A stretch of DNA of 64,000 bases from Blastobasis lacticolella. Taxonomy: Eukaryota > Arthropoda > Insecta > Lepidoptera > Blastobasidae. Shown here piece by piece: positions 34,045 to 45,086 of the stretch. A program made the translations under genes and the position numbers. The stretch lies in contig LR990049.1 in the NCBI GenBank assembly GCA_905147135.1, positions 9,627,428 through 9,691,427 of the forward strand, given 5' to 3'. Below the pieces are notes generated by a model. That model was not told the origin of the DNA. It worked only from the letters and a program-made list of their open reading frames with translations, and did not search any database. Numbering within the stretch: the first letter of the stretch is position 1; each line of letters starts with the position of its first letter.

Positions 34045-36297
34045 CGTGGATCAATGTGGGCGTAATCAATTTATTTATCACTGTGACACTGCCGAGGAAA
34101 CGTCCACGAAGCTCGGTCGTTTGGTGATATGTACTAAAACAACTCATGTGTAATATTATTATCGACTACCGCATCACAAAACAAAATACTAACGAAGAAT
34201 GTACGGGAAACACTAAATAAAGGGTTCCGCAAAGTACCGAAGGAGTAACTATTAGTATCTCAGTTCTTAGGTACCTATGCATAGTTATGTAACGAGTAAA
34301 TAAATAGTTCTCAATAATCATTTATAATGACAAGATCATTATGGTCATGGTTATGATCATTATTAATGGTTATGATAAGGCAAGCATAGGACGAAGAGCG
34401 ATTCTGTAGAATACCACATAAGATATAGCTCATTAGGTGGTGGAGCGTCGCCATCTGCAAATGCAACTGTGGCAAACTTGTATCCCACCAAAAACATTTC
34501 AAGTAAAATTAGTTCAGCAAGCCTCGCTAAAGGTTTCGCTGTGAAAAAGGTATCAGATCTCATGCCTGCCTGCATGCCGGCAAGCCTGTACTCTACAAAG
34601 CGAAATCTATGAATTAACCCTACATTTTCGTCAGAAACTATGGCTTGGCCGTTTCATAGGTTCAAACTTAGCTCTATGACAACGGCAATGAAACCGTTAT
34701 GAGCTTGCGAGTTTTGGCGAACCAATTTTACATAAATTGTTTTTAGTGGGATTACAGGTTTGACACAATTGGTATCACTATGTAGATACAATAGCTCGCC
34801 TACACACAATAGAATTTTGATAATTCCATTTGTACAGTATAATGTAAAAAGACATCAGCATCGCAATGTAGAAGTATGTGAAGAGTGCACGGTTTCCAAT
34901 TTAAATCTTAGAACAGGTGTCTTGAATGCGGTCATAGAGAGGAACAAAATATTAGTGACATAAATTTTTGTGCATCGAACAAGCATAGCGCCCACTTATC
35001 TGTTGATGCTTTCGTTCTGACTTTTATCTGCGGAACCCTTATTACATTGGGCTCTGCGAACAGCGATAACAATACAGCAGAGCCTATTACTGTGTCATGA
35101 AACTGGTGGACTACTTATTGTTTCCTAAATAAATCTCGTATAAATAAACCCTAAAACTTCGCAAATGTATTTTAACAAAGCTGCATTTGGCAGTTATTGG
35201 GCTGACGTGTCATGTTTATGAAAGATATTGGATGTTTTTCAAGAAATGAACATGGATTGTAAGCACTCGTTAAATGATAATACAATATGGTTGCGACAAT
35301 ATTATAGAATGTTATTAATACATGTTATTAAACAAGGTCCATTATTTTATTACATATAATAAATACTATAAACTATCCTGTTATGTAACTAACATCGGAC
35401 CGTTGATTTCGTTTCGTATTCGTGTAGTTGTCGTGAAACTTTTGTCGTTTTTGTTAACGATTTCTTTTGGAGGGCAACTTTTTCTTCCCATAGTTTAAGT
35501 TCAGTGGTGCATTCACAACGCCTTTTATGAATGTGTTACGCGATACTTTTGACAACAATTTCAATTAATTAAAAATACGTTTTCCGAATTTTTTCTTGTT
35601 GTACCCGGTTGTTTATTTAAGTTAATTATGAATTCCCTATGCCGGTAGATATTATTATGAAGACAAAACATTGTCAAAAGCCCATATACGCCGGTAGTAG
35701 AATAGGAGGATATTGCAAAAGGTGATGTATTCGTTTTTATTTATTTATTATCTAGCACTACATTTATGTTTTGTACAAAGTTGGGGAATAACTTGGTTTT
35801 TGGCCATTGTGTTCTACATCCCTTGACTAAATAATTACGTAATGGTATATGCTCTTAAGGTTAAAGGTTTTTGCTCTTTAATTTATTAGTAAGCAACTTT
35901 TCTCTAGCTTACATTACTTAATTTGTATAGATTTTATTTTATTTATTTATTTTATGTCATACGGTAGGCAAACAGGCAAGCGGGCCACCTGATGGAAAGT
36001 GGTCACCACTGCCTATAGACATTAGCAACACCAAGAGTATCGCTAATGCGAATAGATATTAAATTTCAGATGTTATTTAGCTGTCAAAAATTATCCCAAG
36101 ATTTCCCGTGTTACCATTTTTATATTTGCTCAGTTTTGTTATTATGTACAGGGTAAAAAATTAGAAACTGCTACACCACCTTTTCAACATATTGACTGGC
36201 GTAATACATTTTTTATTATGCCATTGTATTGGAAAATTACTTTTATTATATATTATTATAGGCATAAAATAAATAATAGCAAATATATCGTAAGTCA
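34045..36297. other. GILT-1/GILT-2 intergenic region
   Basis: No gene. It holds a candidate element bounded by AATAAAGGGTTCCGCA (34216-34231) and its inverted partner TGCGGAACCCTTATT (35029-35043), and a LINE 3' end at 35935-36060. The minus-strand open frame at 34363-34575 lies inside the candidate element and has no motif that I know. The 200 bp upstream of GILT-1 contain 'gataaataaattg', a weak TATA candidate on the minus strand. Confidence 0.5.
35935..36060 (-). mobile_element. LINE 3' UTR fragment
   Basis: 'gcgggccacctgatggaaag' followed by 'tggtcaccactgcctatag' and 'attagcaacacc' is matched in the opposite orientation at 55240-55365. There it follows a LINE ORF2 C-terminus, so this is the 3' untranslated end of the same Jockey-like family. 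Confidence 0.6.
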
Positions 36298-36301
36298 TTT
36301 A

Positions 36302-39300
36302 TTATTTACAAGCTTCTGGTTTAGGTTTTAGAAGTTCGCACACTTGCTTTTTCAAATCAGATCCGTAAGGAATTTCATTGTGATTAAGGAAAATGTCTGG
36401 CACACTATACAAACCGTACATCTTCGATAGTTCACCGTAGTATATCATTAATTGAAGTCCCTTCTTGTTTTTAGCACAATCAATGATAGTTGTGGCGTTC
36501 ATTTTAAATTGTTTTGCACACTGTAACAAATAAAAAATGTATTGGCGCGACGTGTTTGTAGAATATAGAATAGATAGAATAGAACAATTTTGTATACTTG
36601 AATGTGGTTTACAAATTGTATTTAATTAGATGAAATACACATTAAGTCTAGCAGATGGCCTGTCTACCTAATGCTGCAAACTTACTACCCTACACCTACT
36701 TTACCCCTCCCTACCCTTTTTTCTTGCTTTATAAATCTTCTTAAATCACTATATCACTGTTGAAAACCGCATTAAAATTCGGTGCGTAGTTTAAAAAATC
36801 TAAGCGTACATACATACATACGGACAGACGACGGAAAACTACTTTGTTTTATACTAGTTATAGATAGGTATAGAAGTACATAGTATCTAACTACCTACAC
36901 ATACATAGTACATGATAAAAAAATACTTATACACAGACTACACATGCTATTTGAAAAGGTGTAAGCAATAAAATCATATCTATGTGGTCGCTATTTACCA
37001 TGTGTATGCAGAGCGTTATCTGTAAAATAACTCTAACAGCTGTAGGTCATCGAAATAACGTAGTATTTATTTTTCTACTTACCAACTTCCTACTTACCTA
37101 ACCTAACTATATAAAAATAAAATAAAAAAGCTGGCTGGGTTGACTCCTTGGATAACGATGCTAATCCGTTGCCCGAGGAACGAGCCAGCTTTCCGCTCAC
37201 CAGTGGAGTCGTTTAATTTTTTAGTAAGTTCTAAAGTTTTTTGGAAATGGCACATAAAATTATTAATCACTAATTACTTTATACCATGGTTTTTTTTGCT
37301 ATCTTTATAACTAATACGCGAAACGACATAGAGTTTGTCTAAAAATTCAAGCGACTTACATATTTAGCTTTAAGAAGTACTAGTGGCCCCGGCGCGACTT
37401 CGTTCGCGCCGGGGCCACTAGTAACCCCTACATTTACCTACTACTACCTTAAAATTTTTTTTGCTTATAAACTTCTTCTTGTATCACTCTATCTATTGTT
37501 GAAAACCGCATTAAAAGCTTTTCCGTAGCATATAAGATCTAAGCGCACATAGATACATAGGGACAGACGGCGAGAAGCGTAATTGAAATCTGATGTAAGC
37601 AACAGGATCTGTCCGTAGGATGTCGCTATCGCCACGACAAAACTACTTATAGATAGAATGTGTTGCTTATAATTCAATCAACTTAATAATTTCTCACGTC
37701 GTATGATGGCGGTAACCTACCCTGGCGGTAAAATATCGGAGTTTATTTTATTGAACTATGCTGTGTATCTTTGAGGCGTGTTCGCGTCGCACCATCTTTG
37801 TCTTCAGAGTTTCAGACTCATGATTAAAATTCTCTATTGTTTATCAAGTAACGAGTCAGAGAGCTAACGTCTCACCGGAAGCTGAAGGGATCTTAATCAA
37901 AACTATCTCTGAAAAGGGGATCATCGACAATACGAATAGCCCGGCATTGAATGAAATCAAGTGGAAGAAGTTGGTATTGGGGTGCACCAGCCCATAAATA
38001 CCATACCAAGCATTCGAAATGAACATATGCCATTCTTCGTCCGATACTTTTTTTCAATTCACTTTACGCACTTACTACTTTATTAATTGTAGGTATATTG
38101 TAATACTACTGTAAAGTAGGTGCATAACAAGTGCAAGTACAGAAACTACAGAGGTAGGTACTCCATCTCTCGCACATTGATAGAAATACTAAGTAAGTAA
38201 GAACTCACCTTCTCGGTACCAGTGGTGTTGGAGCCCTCGTCGAAGAGGCATTTCACGATGGGCACATATTGCGTAAATGCTGGCAGTTCGTCCATTATGC
38301 ACGCGTGCAGTTTGTTCCCGAAGCACTCTTCTTCCCCGTGTTGGCAGATGACTACGGCATCGTCGCCGGAGCCCTGGGTCTGGAAGATATAAAATTCACT
38401 GAACTTTGAATCATATTATTTGGTTACGATGAGTCATCATCATCATCGTCCTAGCGTTTATACCGGCCTCTGCCACTGTCTATGCTTCGGCCGCTTTCCT
38501 ATTCATTTATACATAGTCCAAAAATTTACAATAAATGTAGAAAGTACTGCAGTAAGTGCTGCTTATTTCTTTTTAGAAATAAGTTGTGTCTTTTGTTCTT
38601 TTATATTTCTCTGTATATCATTATTGTGTACAATAAACAGTTAAATAAATAAATAAATAAAGTACCTCTCGAAAACTGAAAAGTACGTAGTTTGAACTAT
38701 TATTCAAAATAAGTTCAAATTGAACTTTTTTATTACTTTTGGTGCTTGATAAATCTTGAATTCGATTGCAATCATAGAAAAGCTAGATGTTCAGATTTCA
38801 GAACGACTTTACTGATTGTCGTATACTGTAAGACGTGTAATAATAATAAAATAAAATTCTTATTCCAGGCAACAAACCCAAAAGAGAAAAAATCAAAATT
38901 TCGTTAGCCTAATTTATATTCGGAATCATTTTATCTTTTACAGAAACTAAATCGCGTGGTGTTGAATATGCTCGCACTACGTATGGGTGTCGTACGAGGC
39001 CCATTTCTGATGAGATAGACCAGCTAGAATAACCTGCATTCTAAGGAAAGAAGGTGAAAATTAGAAGCAGCGGTTTCAATAGTTTACTTTTAAGTTTAAC
39101 CGCTTTCATCTACTCAGCGTGTAGTTGAATGGCATATCTTTGTATGCCATTATCTCTATAGCGCTGTCCTTATTGGCAATGGTCGTGCCAGGCGGTTTTC
39201 AGGTCTCCTATTGGCCGGGCGACGTCCGTCGTGCGATCATGGTCGCACGAGCATTGCCAATTAGGAAATGCCAATGTATGTTGAGGACAGAGAATTTGGA

Positions 39301-40413
39301 CTTCGGTTGAGATAAAATAACTAAATAGTATGGAAGTTATCGGTTACATGCTGTCTACGAGATACAGAACGTCATCATCATCGTTTGTAGTTGAATGTAT
39401 TTCTCGTATATTGTATTTTTGCCATACGAATAAATAAATAAATCATCATCATCATCATCATCATAGCTTTTGTTTCAAATCTTTACCAATCTGGGCCTAC
39501 TTCATTATTAAAATAGAAAGAAAATGTGTACATACTTTAGCGGCTCCGTAGGGATATGTATACAGATTAATATAATCTGATAATTCTTTTACAACAGGGT
39601 ATATTTGGGTTGTGTAGTCAATTATACATCCACCACATAGAGCCTCGTAAAACAAGTCCACTCTGACTTTATCGTGAGTATGCTGAAAAAGAAGGCAACC
39701 ATATTGAAAAATAAATGAAGAATCCTATGCTGGCCATACACCTTCATCCCTATCGTCGTGTGGGCGTGGATGGGCATGACAATTATAGACGTCATGCTAA
39801 TCCACGCCCATACACGGTCATTTCTACTAAATCCAATCGACAGTGTCATGCCGATTGGACGATAGGTATGAAGGTGTATGGCCAGCATTATCGCATGTAC
39901 ATACCTTTACACACAATTATCCGAGCAGTCAATCCCAGTTTCTTCCAGGTCCACTTTTTTACTCTTTCTTTTCCACTTCATCCACTTTGGCTCTAGCCTT
40001 TAAATACATTATTAATAAAATTATTATTAGGTTTGCTCTTAAATTAGATCGACGGTGAAGCGAGCTAACCCAAAATATTCGTTCCATTAATAAAGTATAA
40101 AAATAAATACCGACACGGTGCGCTAAACTGTTCAACCATTCTCCGGGTCCCCAGTGGAAGATCTTGGTCAACCTCGTTTCACCAACGGTATTAGGAGGCA
40201 CACCTAAAAAGTGGCGAACTTGTTGCTGTGCTGAAGTTCGACTAGCCTCTAAATACGAAACTTTGCGAGCATTGTTTAACCTTGGTTATTGGTATCACTA
40301 GCATACTGCGACTAGCTCATAACGATTCTCATAATATATGTTTTAAATACCGCGAGTCCTGCAAGCAGCAGCAGCACTAAAGCGGATCTTCCATCTATCT
40401 TCAGAGGACACAT
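36302..40413 (-). CDS. GILT-2: lysosomal thiol reductase (GILT family), 4 exons
   Basis: Exons: 40351-40413, 39536-39682, 38209-38379 and 36302-36520, all phase 0, encoding 199 aa. The first exon is a signal peptide with an 'LVLLLLAGLA' core. The second carries the CXXC site as CGGC in 'FYEALCGGCIIDY' and ends in 'YTYPYGAAK'. The third holds a perfect signature, CQHGEEECFGNKLHAC. The fourth has the conserved cysteines in 'IIDCAKNKKGLQLMIYYGEL' and 'VCELLKPKPEAC'. N-glycosylation sequons (NTT, NAT) fit passage through the secretory route to lysosomes. The donor of exon 1 (GTATT) is weak but is shared by GILT-3 and GILT-5. AATAAA at 36298-36303 overlaps the stop. Its introns hold two foldback MITEs and other repeats. 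Confidence 0.92.
36720..37650 (+). repeat. Dispersed lepidopteran repeats with AAAACCGCATTAAAA core
   Basis: Two tandemly placed copies (about 36720-36860 and 37440-37600) share 'gttgaaaaccgcattaaaa', a run like 'atctaagcg.acata.atacat', 'ggacagacg' and an end with 'actttgttttatacta'. Related copies lie at 50690-50840 and 56350-56560. The family is widespread in moth DNA and probably moves as a Helitron-like or MITE-like non-autonomous element; that class is inference. GILT-2 intron 3 is largely made of it. Confidence 0.5.
37379..37422. repeat. Perfect 19-bp GC-rich palindrome with 6-nt loop
   Basis: The arm actagtggccccggcgcga (37379-37397) and its exact reverse complement (37404-37422) are separated by CTTCGT. 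It sits at the start of the AAAACCGCATTAAAA repeat copy and resembles that family's usual opening (ACTAG.GGCCCCGGC), so it may be an element terminus or two element starts in head-to-head contact. Confidence 0.8.
38434..38500 (-). mobile_element. RTE LINE 3' tail fragment
   Basis: ATCATCATC followed by 'tagcgtttataccggcctct' matches the tail of the 28.9 kb RTE fragment. Only about 65 bp remain, in GILT-2 intron 2 next to the CQHG exon. Confidence 0.5.
39161..39272. mobile_element. Small foldback MITE, copy B, in GILT-2 intron 2
   Basis: Inverted arms 'ctgtccttattggcaatggt' (39164) and 'gcattgccaattaggaaatg' (39251-39270). The centre, 'tcaggtctcctattggccgg', is the reverse complement of the centre of copy A at 19069-19181. 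Two copies in opposite orientation within 64 kb show that the family has been mobile. Confidence 0.65.
39726..39890. mobile_element. Nested foldback element in GILT-2 intron 2
   Basis: The outer arms of about 32 bp match with one mismatch (tgctggccatacaccttcat at 39728; atgaaggtgtatggccagca at about 39869-39888). Inside lies a second inverted pair, 'gggcgtggatgggcatgac' and 'gtcatgctaatccacgccc'. The whole 165 bp can fold into a branched hairpin. It starts 43 bp upstream of the acceptor of the CXXC exon, measured in the gene's direction. No coding capacity; probably a MITE. Confidence 0.7.
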
Positions 40414-42173
40414 CCTGCGTTGCCTGCGTGTAGAAGATGGTACGTAACTGTTTGTATTCTATACAAGGATGGACTAGCTTCGATTGGAAACACTTAGCCC
40501 ATTAATAACCTAAGAATTTCGATAATTCTACAATGTACTGGAATTTCTCACTTAGGTATATTTAATCATATTTATTTATGTTTTAAAAATGATTATAAGA
40601 AATACATACAATTATGTAAAAAAGTTGCTTGGTTGCGTACGTATGTATTTCACAAGTCAATGTTAATTTGGTTTGTACTAATGAAATTGGATTGGTTTTT
40701 AGATGTCGTATGATGTACCTACGAGCATAAAGTTAATACACGATATAGATAGAGGACTCGATGTGGGGAGAGAGCTAGCGAGACTCGACGATGCGTATGC
40801 TGGCAGCATGGACGTAGTACCCAAAGCTGGCAGCACGGCACATTTTCTGTTCGCACACTTCTTATAAAGATGGGCATACTATGAAGTAATGCGTGTAATA
40901 AAAATGGTTATAGAAAATGGCCGACGGACGTGGCTGAAAAGAATTAGCTTAGGTTCTAGAATTTAGATTTAGAATTGTGATGAATTGAATAAATGAAGTT
41001 TCTTCAATCTCAACAACGTCTAAAATATTTTTGAATAAAATAACCATGTTAATTAAATATGATAAGTAAGCGTTTATTTTATTTTAATCAGAAAGCAAGC
41101 AATTGAATTAAGTATTCACCAAAAGTGTAATATAATGTCAAAGAGGCAAACCGTTGAGTAGGAATGTATTTTCAATACGCGATCACTAACCCACCTGCCA
41201 AGCTTGGAAATTATGGCAATTCCCTCTACAAATGTGGAGGAGGGTCAGGTCCAGCAGCGGAGTGGAAATAAATTCAGCCTAGGAGGTTGGCCGCGTTGTT
41301 ATTGTTGGCACCCGGTCCCTAGACCCAAGAGTTTCCATGACAAACGGCGTATATATTATAGCCAGCAGTGATATCATTGATACCACCCTCAGTTTGGGAT
41401 GCACTGGCAGGAGGATAAGCCGGTTATCGATGTAAGCTTCCAGCTTCCAGGCCGTCATTTATTCATCATCATCATCATCACAGCCCATAACAATCCACTG
41501 CAGGACCTCGGGCCTCTCCCACGAAAGGGGAGGTCATTGCCATAATCCCCACGCTAGGCAGGCGGGTTGGAGTTCGCAGTGCAGTTGATGTAAATCTACC
41601 CAGAAAGATGCTGCTGCCCATCTTTCGGATTTGTCCCTTAGTCGCCTCTTACGACACCCACGGGAAGAGATGGGGTGGTGCTATTCTTTGAGGTGGCGGC
41701 ACCACACACCACGGCATTTATTCATAGTTGGCCCTTTTACCGTCGACGCGAAGTAAGTCTCGGGGGTTGAAATAGTTGAGGGCCGTGTACTGATGTATGT
41801 GGTTGGCGTTTCTGCAGCAGGTCAGGCCACAGTGGTCAAGCTGGTTAACTTGGCGGCCACAGCGGCACTCGTGTGTTGCATTGCACAGGGCCGTGGCACT
41901 GATTAGGTTGGGTGGGTTTCCGACAGCTGTCGGTTAGGGTAGTTTGTTATCAATAAAACACGCTCTTGCGATAAATAGTTTCAATTTATTAAATTATACG
42001 CATAAATGTATTTAGATACAATTGGACATCTCTTTAGCTAAAACGGGTGTCTATTTATAAAAAAAAAGAATACAGTATGAATATTTAATTACGACGATAA
42101 CCAGATATGTAGGTAGGTATTTCTCTGTGGACGAAATAAGTACACAGGTATTCTTAACAATATTTGAGTTTTC
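40414..42173. other. GILT-2/GILT-3 intergenic region
   Basis: No gene. A repeat of the CCCATAACAGTCCACTGC family occupies about 41465-41720, followed by unrecognised sequence to 41960. Just upstream of GILT-2 the minus strand has TATAGAA at about 40460, a weak TATA candidate about 45 bp before the ATG. Confidence 0.55.
41465..41720 (+). mobile_element. Retroposon of the CCCATAACAGTCCACTGC family
   Basis: Opens with (ATC)n and 'cacagcccataacaatccac', continues with 'gggcctctcccacgaaaggg', 'gctaggcaggcgggttggag' and 'cgcctcttacgacacccacg', and ends near 'ggcaccacacaccacggc'. This is the longest copy of the family in the window. It is non-coding as far as I can read. Confidence 0.55.
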
Positions 42174-45086
42174 TTATTTACAAGCTTCAGGTTTAGTTAC
42201 AAGAAGTTTGCACACCTCTTCTTTTAAATTCTTCTCGAAGTTCATTTGCTCATTGTTAAGAAGAGTATATGGCACATAACGTTGACCGGGGCGCCATAAC
42301 TGGTTCGTTAGTTCACCATAATGTACTAATAATTGCAGCCCTTTCGGACCATTAGCACAGTCAATGATAGTTTTCGCGTCCATTTTAAATTGTTTAGCGC
42401 ACTGGAAATCATAAAATTATTAGGATAAGTATAGTATAAATAAGTGAGTATTTTATACAAATATGTAGCCAGCAGGTTCATATGATATAAGGCAATTAAC
42501 AATCGACTTAATAATATGCCTGTAATAAACAATGCCTGTAATAGTTAGTGAGTGATGGATGTGCCCAAAAAGAACCGGCATTAGAGCTACTATTTTTCCC
42601 TAGTATCATAACATAATATTCTGGGCGTAAGGAGTTTATTACGTCATTGGTCTTTTTCTACTTGACATGAAGTTTGCCACAGATTTTCATATATGTATGT
42701 GTGTAAACTCTTTATTGCATTAAATACCTTAGAACTATATAACAAAAGTGATATAAAATACATTGCAAAGGCGGGCTTAAAGCTTCATCTTAAAGTCCTG
42801 TGGATATCAGCGGAACTACAAAGATTAGCTTACTAGTGCCTATTATATATAGCTAGGCTAGATACTTACAACAGCGACAATCTTCATATATACTAAATAT
42901 TGAAACAGCAAAGTGACAATATTGCAGTAGAAATGTAGAAAAGCGAATAGACCAAGGAAAAGATGTCGTCATGCCGAAAATCAATATTGAAAACCGGTCG
43001 AATCGATGCGAGCAATTCATAAATAGCGCCCCTAGTCTACTGTACCTCTTCGACCGCTTCGTCATTGGACGCACGCTCCATGATACATTTCACGACAGGC
43101 ACATACTGAGTGAAGGCTGGCAACTGGTCCATAACACAAGCGTGCAGTTTATTTCCGTAGCACTCTTTTTCCCCGTGTTGGCAGGTAACTACGGCATTGT
43201 CGCCGGAGCCAGAGGTCTAGAATTATAAATTATAAACTAGATACCTACTTTAAACTTGAACCTTTGATTATATTCACTTAACGGTTCTGCAAGACATGAG
43301 ACTCATTGGTAACATAGGGGAAGGTGGTCTAAGACGGGTGGCCCGCCTAAGACGGGTTAGCGCTCGTACGCTGCCATGTCAATAAGTAGTGCCGACGGGT
43401 ACATGTTCCGAGGGTAACCGAATATTGACGAGTTTCGATCCGTTTTGCTCGGGCACCGGAGCCGCTTAATGGCAGATTTTAGAAAAGATTAAGATATGTG
43501 TTCCTTGATTAGATGAACACCTTTTCAATTAGCACATTGTTAATATTGAGCTTATATTTTAGCGCTATCCAATTTTAAATTAAGACAAAGTGTTATCTCG
43601 GATTACCGTTTGTTTTGAAGTCTTTAATTACTTTTCAAAAATATGTGCTATAGGACAAAACGGGTAGGGGCAAAACGGGTATAGTTTTGTATGAACAATT
43701 TAATACAAAACTTGTTATTTCAATCTATATTGTAAAAATATCTCAAAGGAGTATAGGTATTTTGATCTACACTACTGTAGCTATTAATATTACTTCAATA
43801 GAAAGGTTGATTTTGTTAGGTGGTTGAGGTTTTTAAGTTTAAACATTTTAACAGTAAACATAATGTTAAATGCTTACAGTCGATGATAAAGTATAGTCGG
43901 TAAGTACAGTGTTTTTTCCTATTTGTTAGATTTTAAGTTTGATTTATCTATCCTAAAAATAAAGACGTCTACCCGTTTTGTCCAAATCAGATATCCGTTT
44001 TAGGCTCATATGCGGGCAAAACGGATTTTTCTAGAGGTTTCTTATGTTTTCTATATATAAAAGATTTGAAAAAAAAATGCTTTAAAATAGTGTTTTATTT
44101 TCAAGTTCAATAAACATCCTATCTTATAAACTAAATTTAGTTAAGTTATTCACCACATTTCTAGTTTATTTTATCCTTGCGCGAAACTTACCCGTTCTAG
44201 GCCACCTTCCCCTAACAAATAAATGACTTTGAACTTTGAATATAGCGAGCAGTCGATGTTTTATGGCACGATATTTTATATTTTTTATATTTGACAAGGC
44301 AGGTATTTGACCGCCATGCATGGAGCATGTCATTACATGGACGAAGATGGAAGGGAAAGGCGGTACAGGATAAACTTGTTCGGTCTTAAATCGGGTTTAG
44401 CCACTCATATGGATTCTATTAAAATTTGGAAAAGAAAGGCGCCTTTAGCTTATAATCTCCGATATAATCAACTGAACGTTGTAATTTTAGCCAAACATAT
44501 TTTTTTTTTGTTTATGAACGGAATCATCATTTCGGTGGCATAACGCCCTCAGAGCTTAATAATAAGTTTAAAATAATCGATGATACGTACACGAGCGTTT
44601 CCATAGGGATAAAGACGTAGGTCAATGTAATCTGATAATTCTTGCACAAGGGGATATATGTCTTTCTGGTATTCCTGCTCACATGCCCCGCAAAATGACT
44701 CGTAAAGCAAATCCACCTTAACTTTATCCTCAGCTGTCCACTGAAAAACAAATATTATTAAACAATAACCTAATGCATGCAGCGAATCGGGTTAGGTTAA
44801 TAATAATTAATAATTACGATGCGACTGTGGAGCTCTATGCCAAACCATAGAGCATCTGCACTCTTTTCCTCTTTGTCCTGCTACCTGCACTAGGGAGGAA
44901 CTATTCCTGGCGACTGAAATGCCGTTGACGTGACCGACTACTGGGCCAGTCAGATCTAAGGTTTTAGAAAATTTACTCGACAAAGAAGAAGAAGATTAAT
45001 AAATAATTGTGAGCAATAATAATTTATTTTAATACCGTTAGTCCTGCAAACAGCAGCAGCATCGAAGTTATTTTCATAAGACACAT
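42174..45086 (-). CDS. GILT-3: lysosomal thiol reductase (GILT family), 4 exons
   Basis: Exons: 45036-45086, 44591-44740, 43046-43216 and 42174-42401, all phase 0, giving 199 aa. Exon 1 encodes the signal peptide 'MCLMKITSMLLLFAGLT'. Exon 2 has the CXXC site CGAC in 'LLYESFCGACEQEY', the same four residues as human GILT, and ends 'YPYGNAR'. Exon 3 has a perfect signature, CQHGEKECYGNKLHAC. Exon 4 holds 'IIDCANGPKGLQLLVHYGEL' and 'VCKLLVTKPEAC'. The donor after exon 3 is GTACAG, unusual but the same length as in the paralogues. Unlike its neighbours, it has only AATAAG at the stop, so its poly(A) signal is unclear. A TA-flanked MITE of 896 bp lies in intron 2. Confidence 0.92.
43317..44212. 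mobile_element. 896-bp MITE with TA target duplication in GILT-3 intron 2
   Basis: The terminal repeats ggggaaggtggtctaagacg (43317) and cgttctaggccaccttcccc (44193-44212) pair over 22 bp with two mismatches. Both ends are flanked by TA (43315-43316 and 44213-44214), the hallmark of Tc1/mariner integration. The interior carries several inverted and direct copies of AAAACGGGT / ACCCGTTTTG near both ends, possible transposase sites. No transposase frame is present, so it depends on another element. Confidence 0.85.

Noticed and set aside
39430..39470. Simple (AATAAA)n/(ATC)n run as a regulatory element
   Set aside because: It is an ordinary retroposon tail and microsatellite of a kind seen many times in the window.
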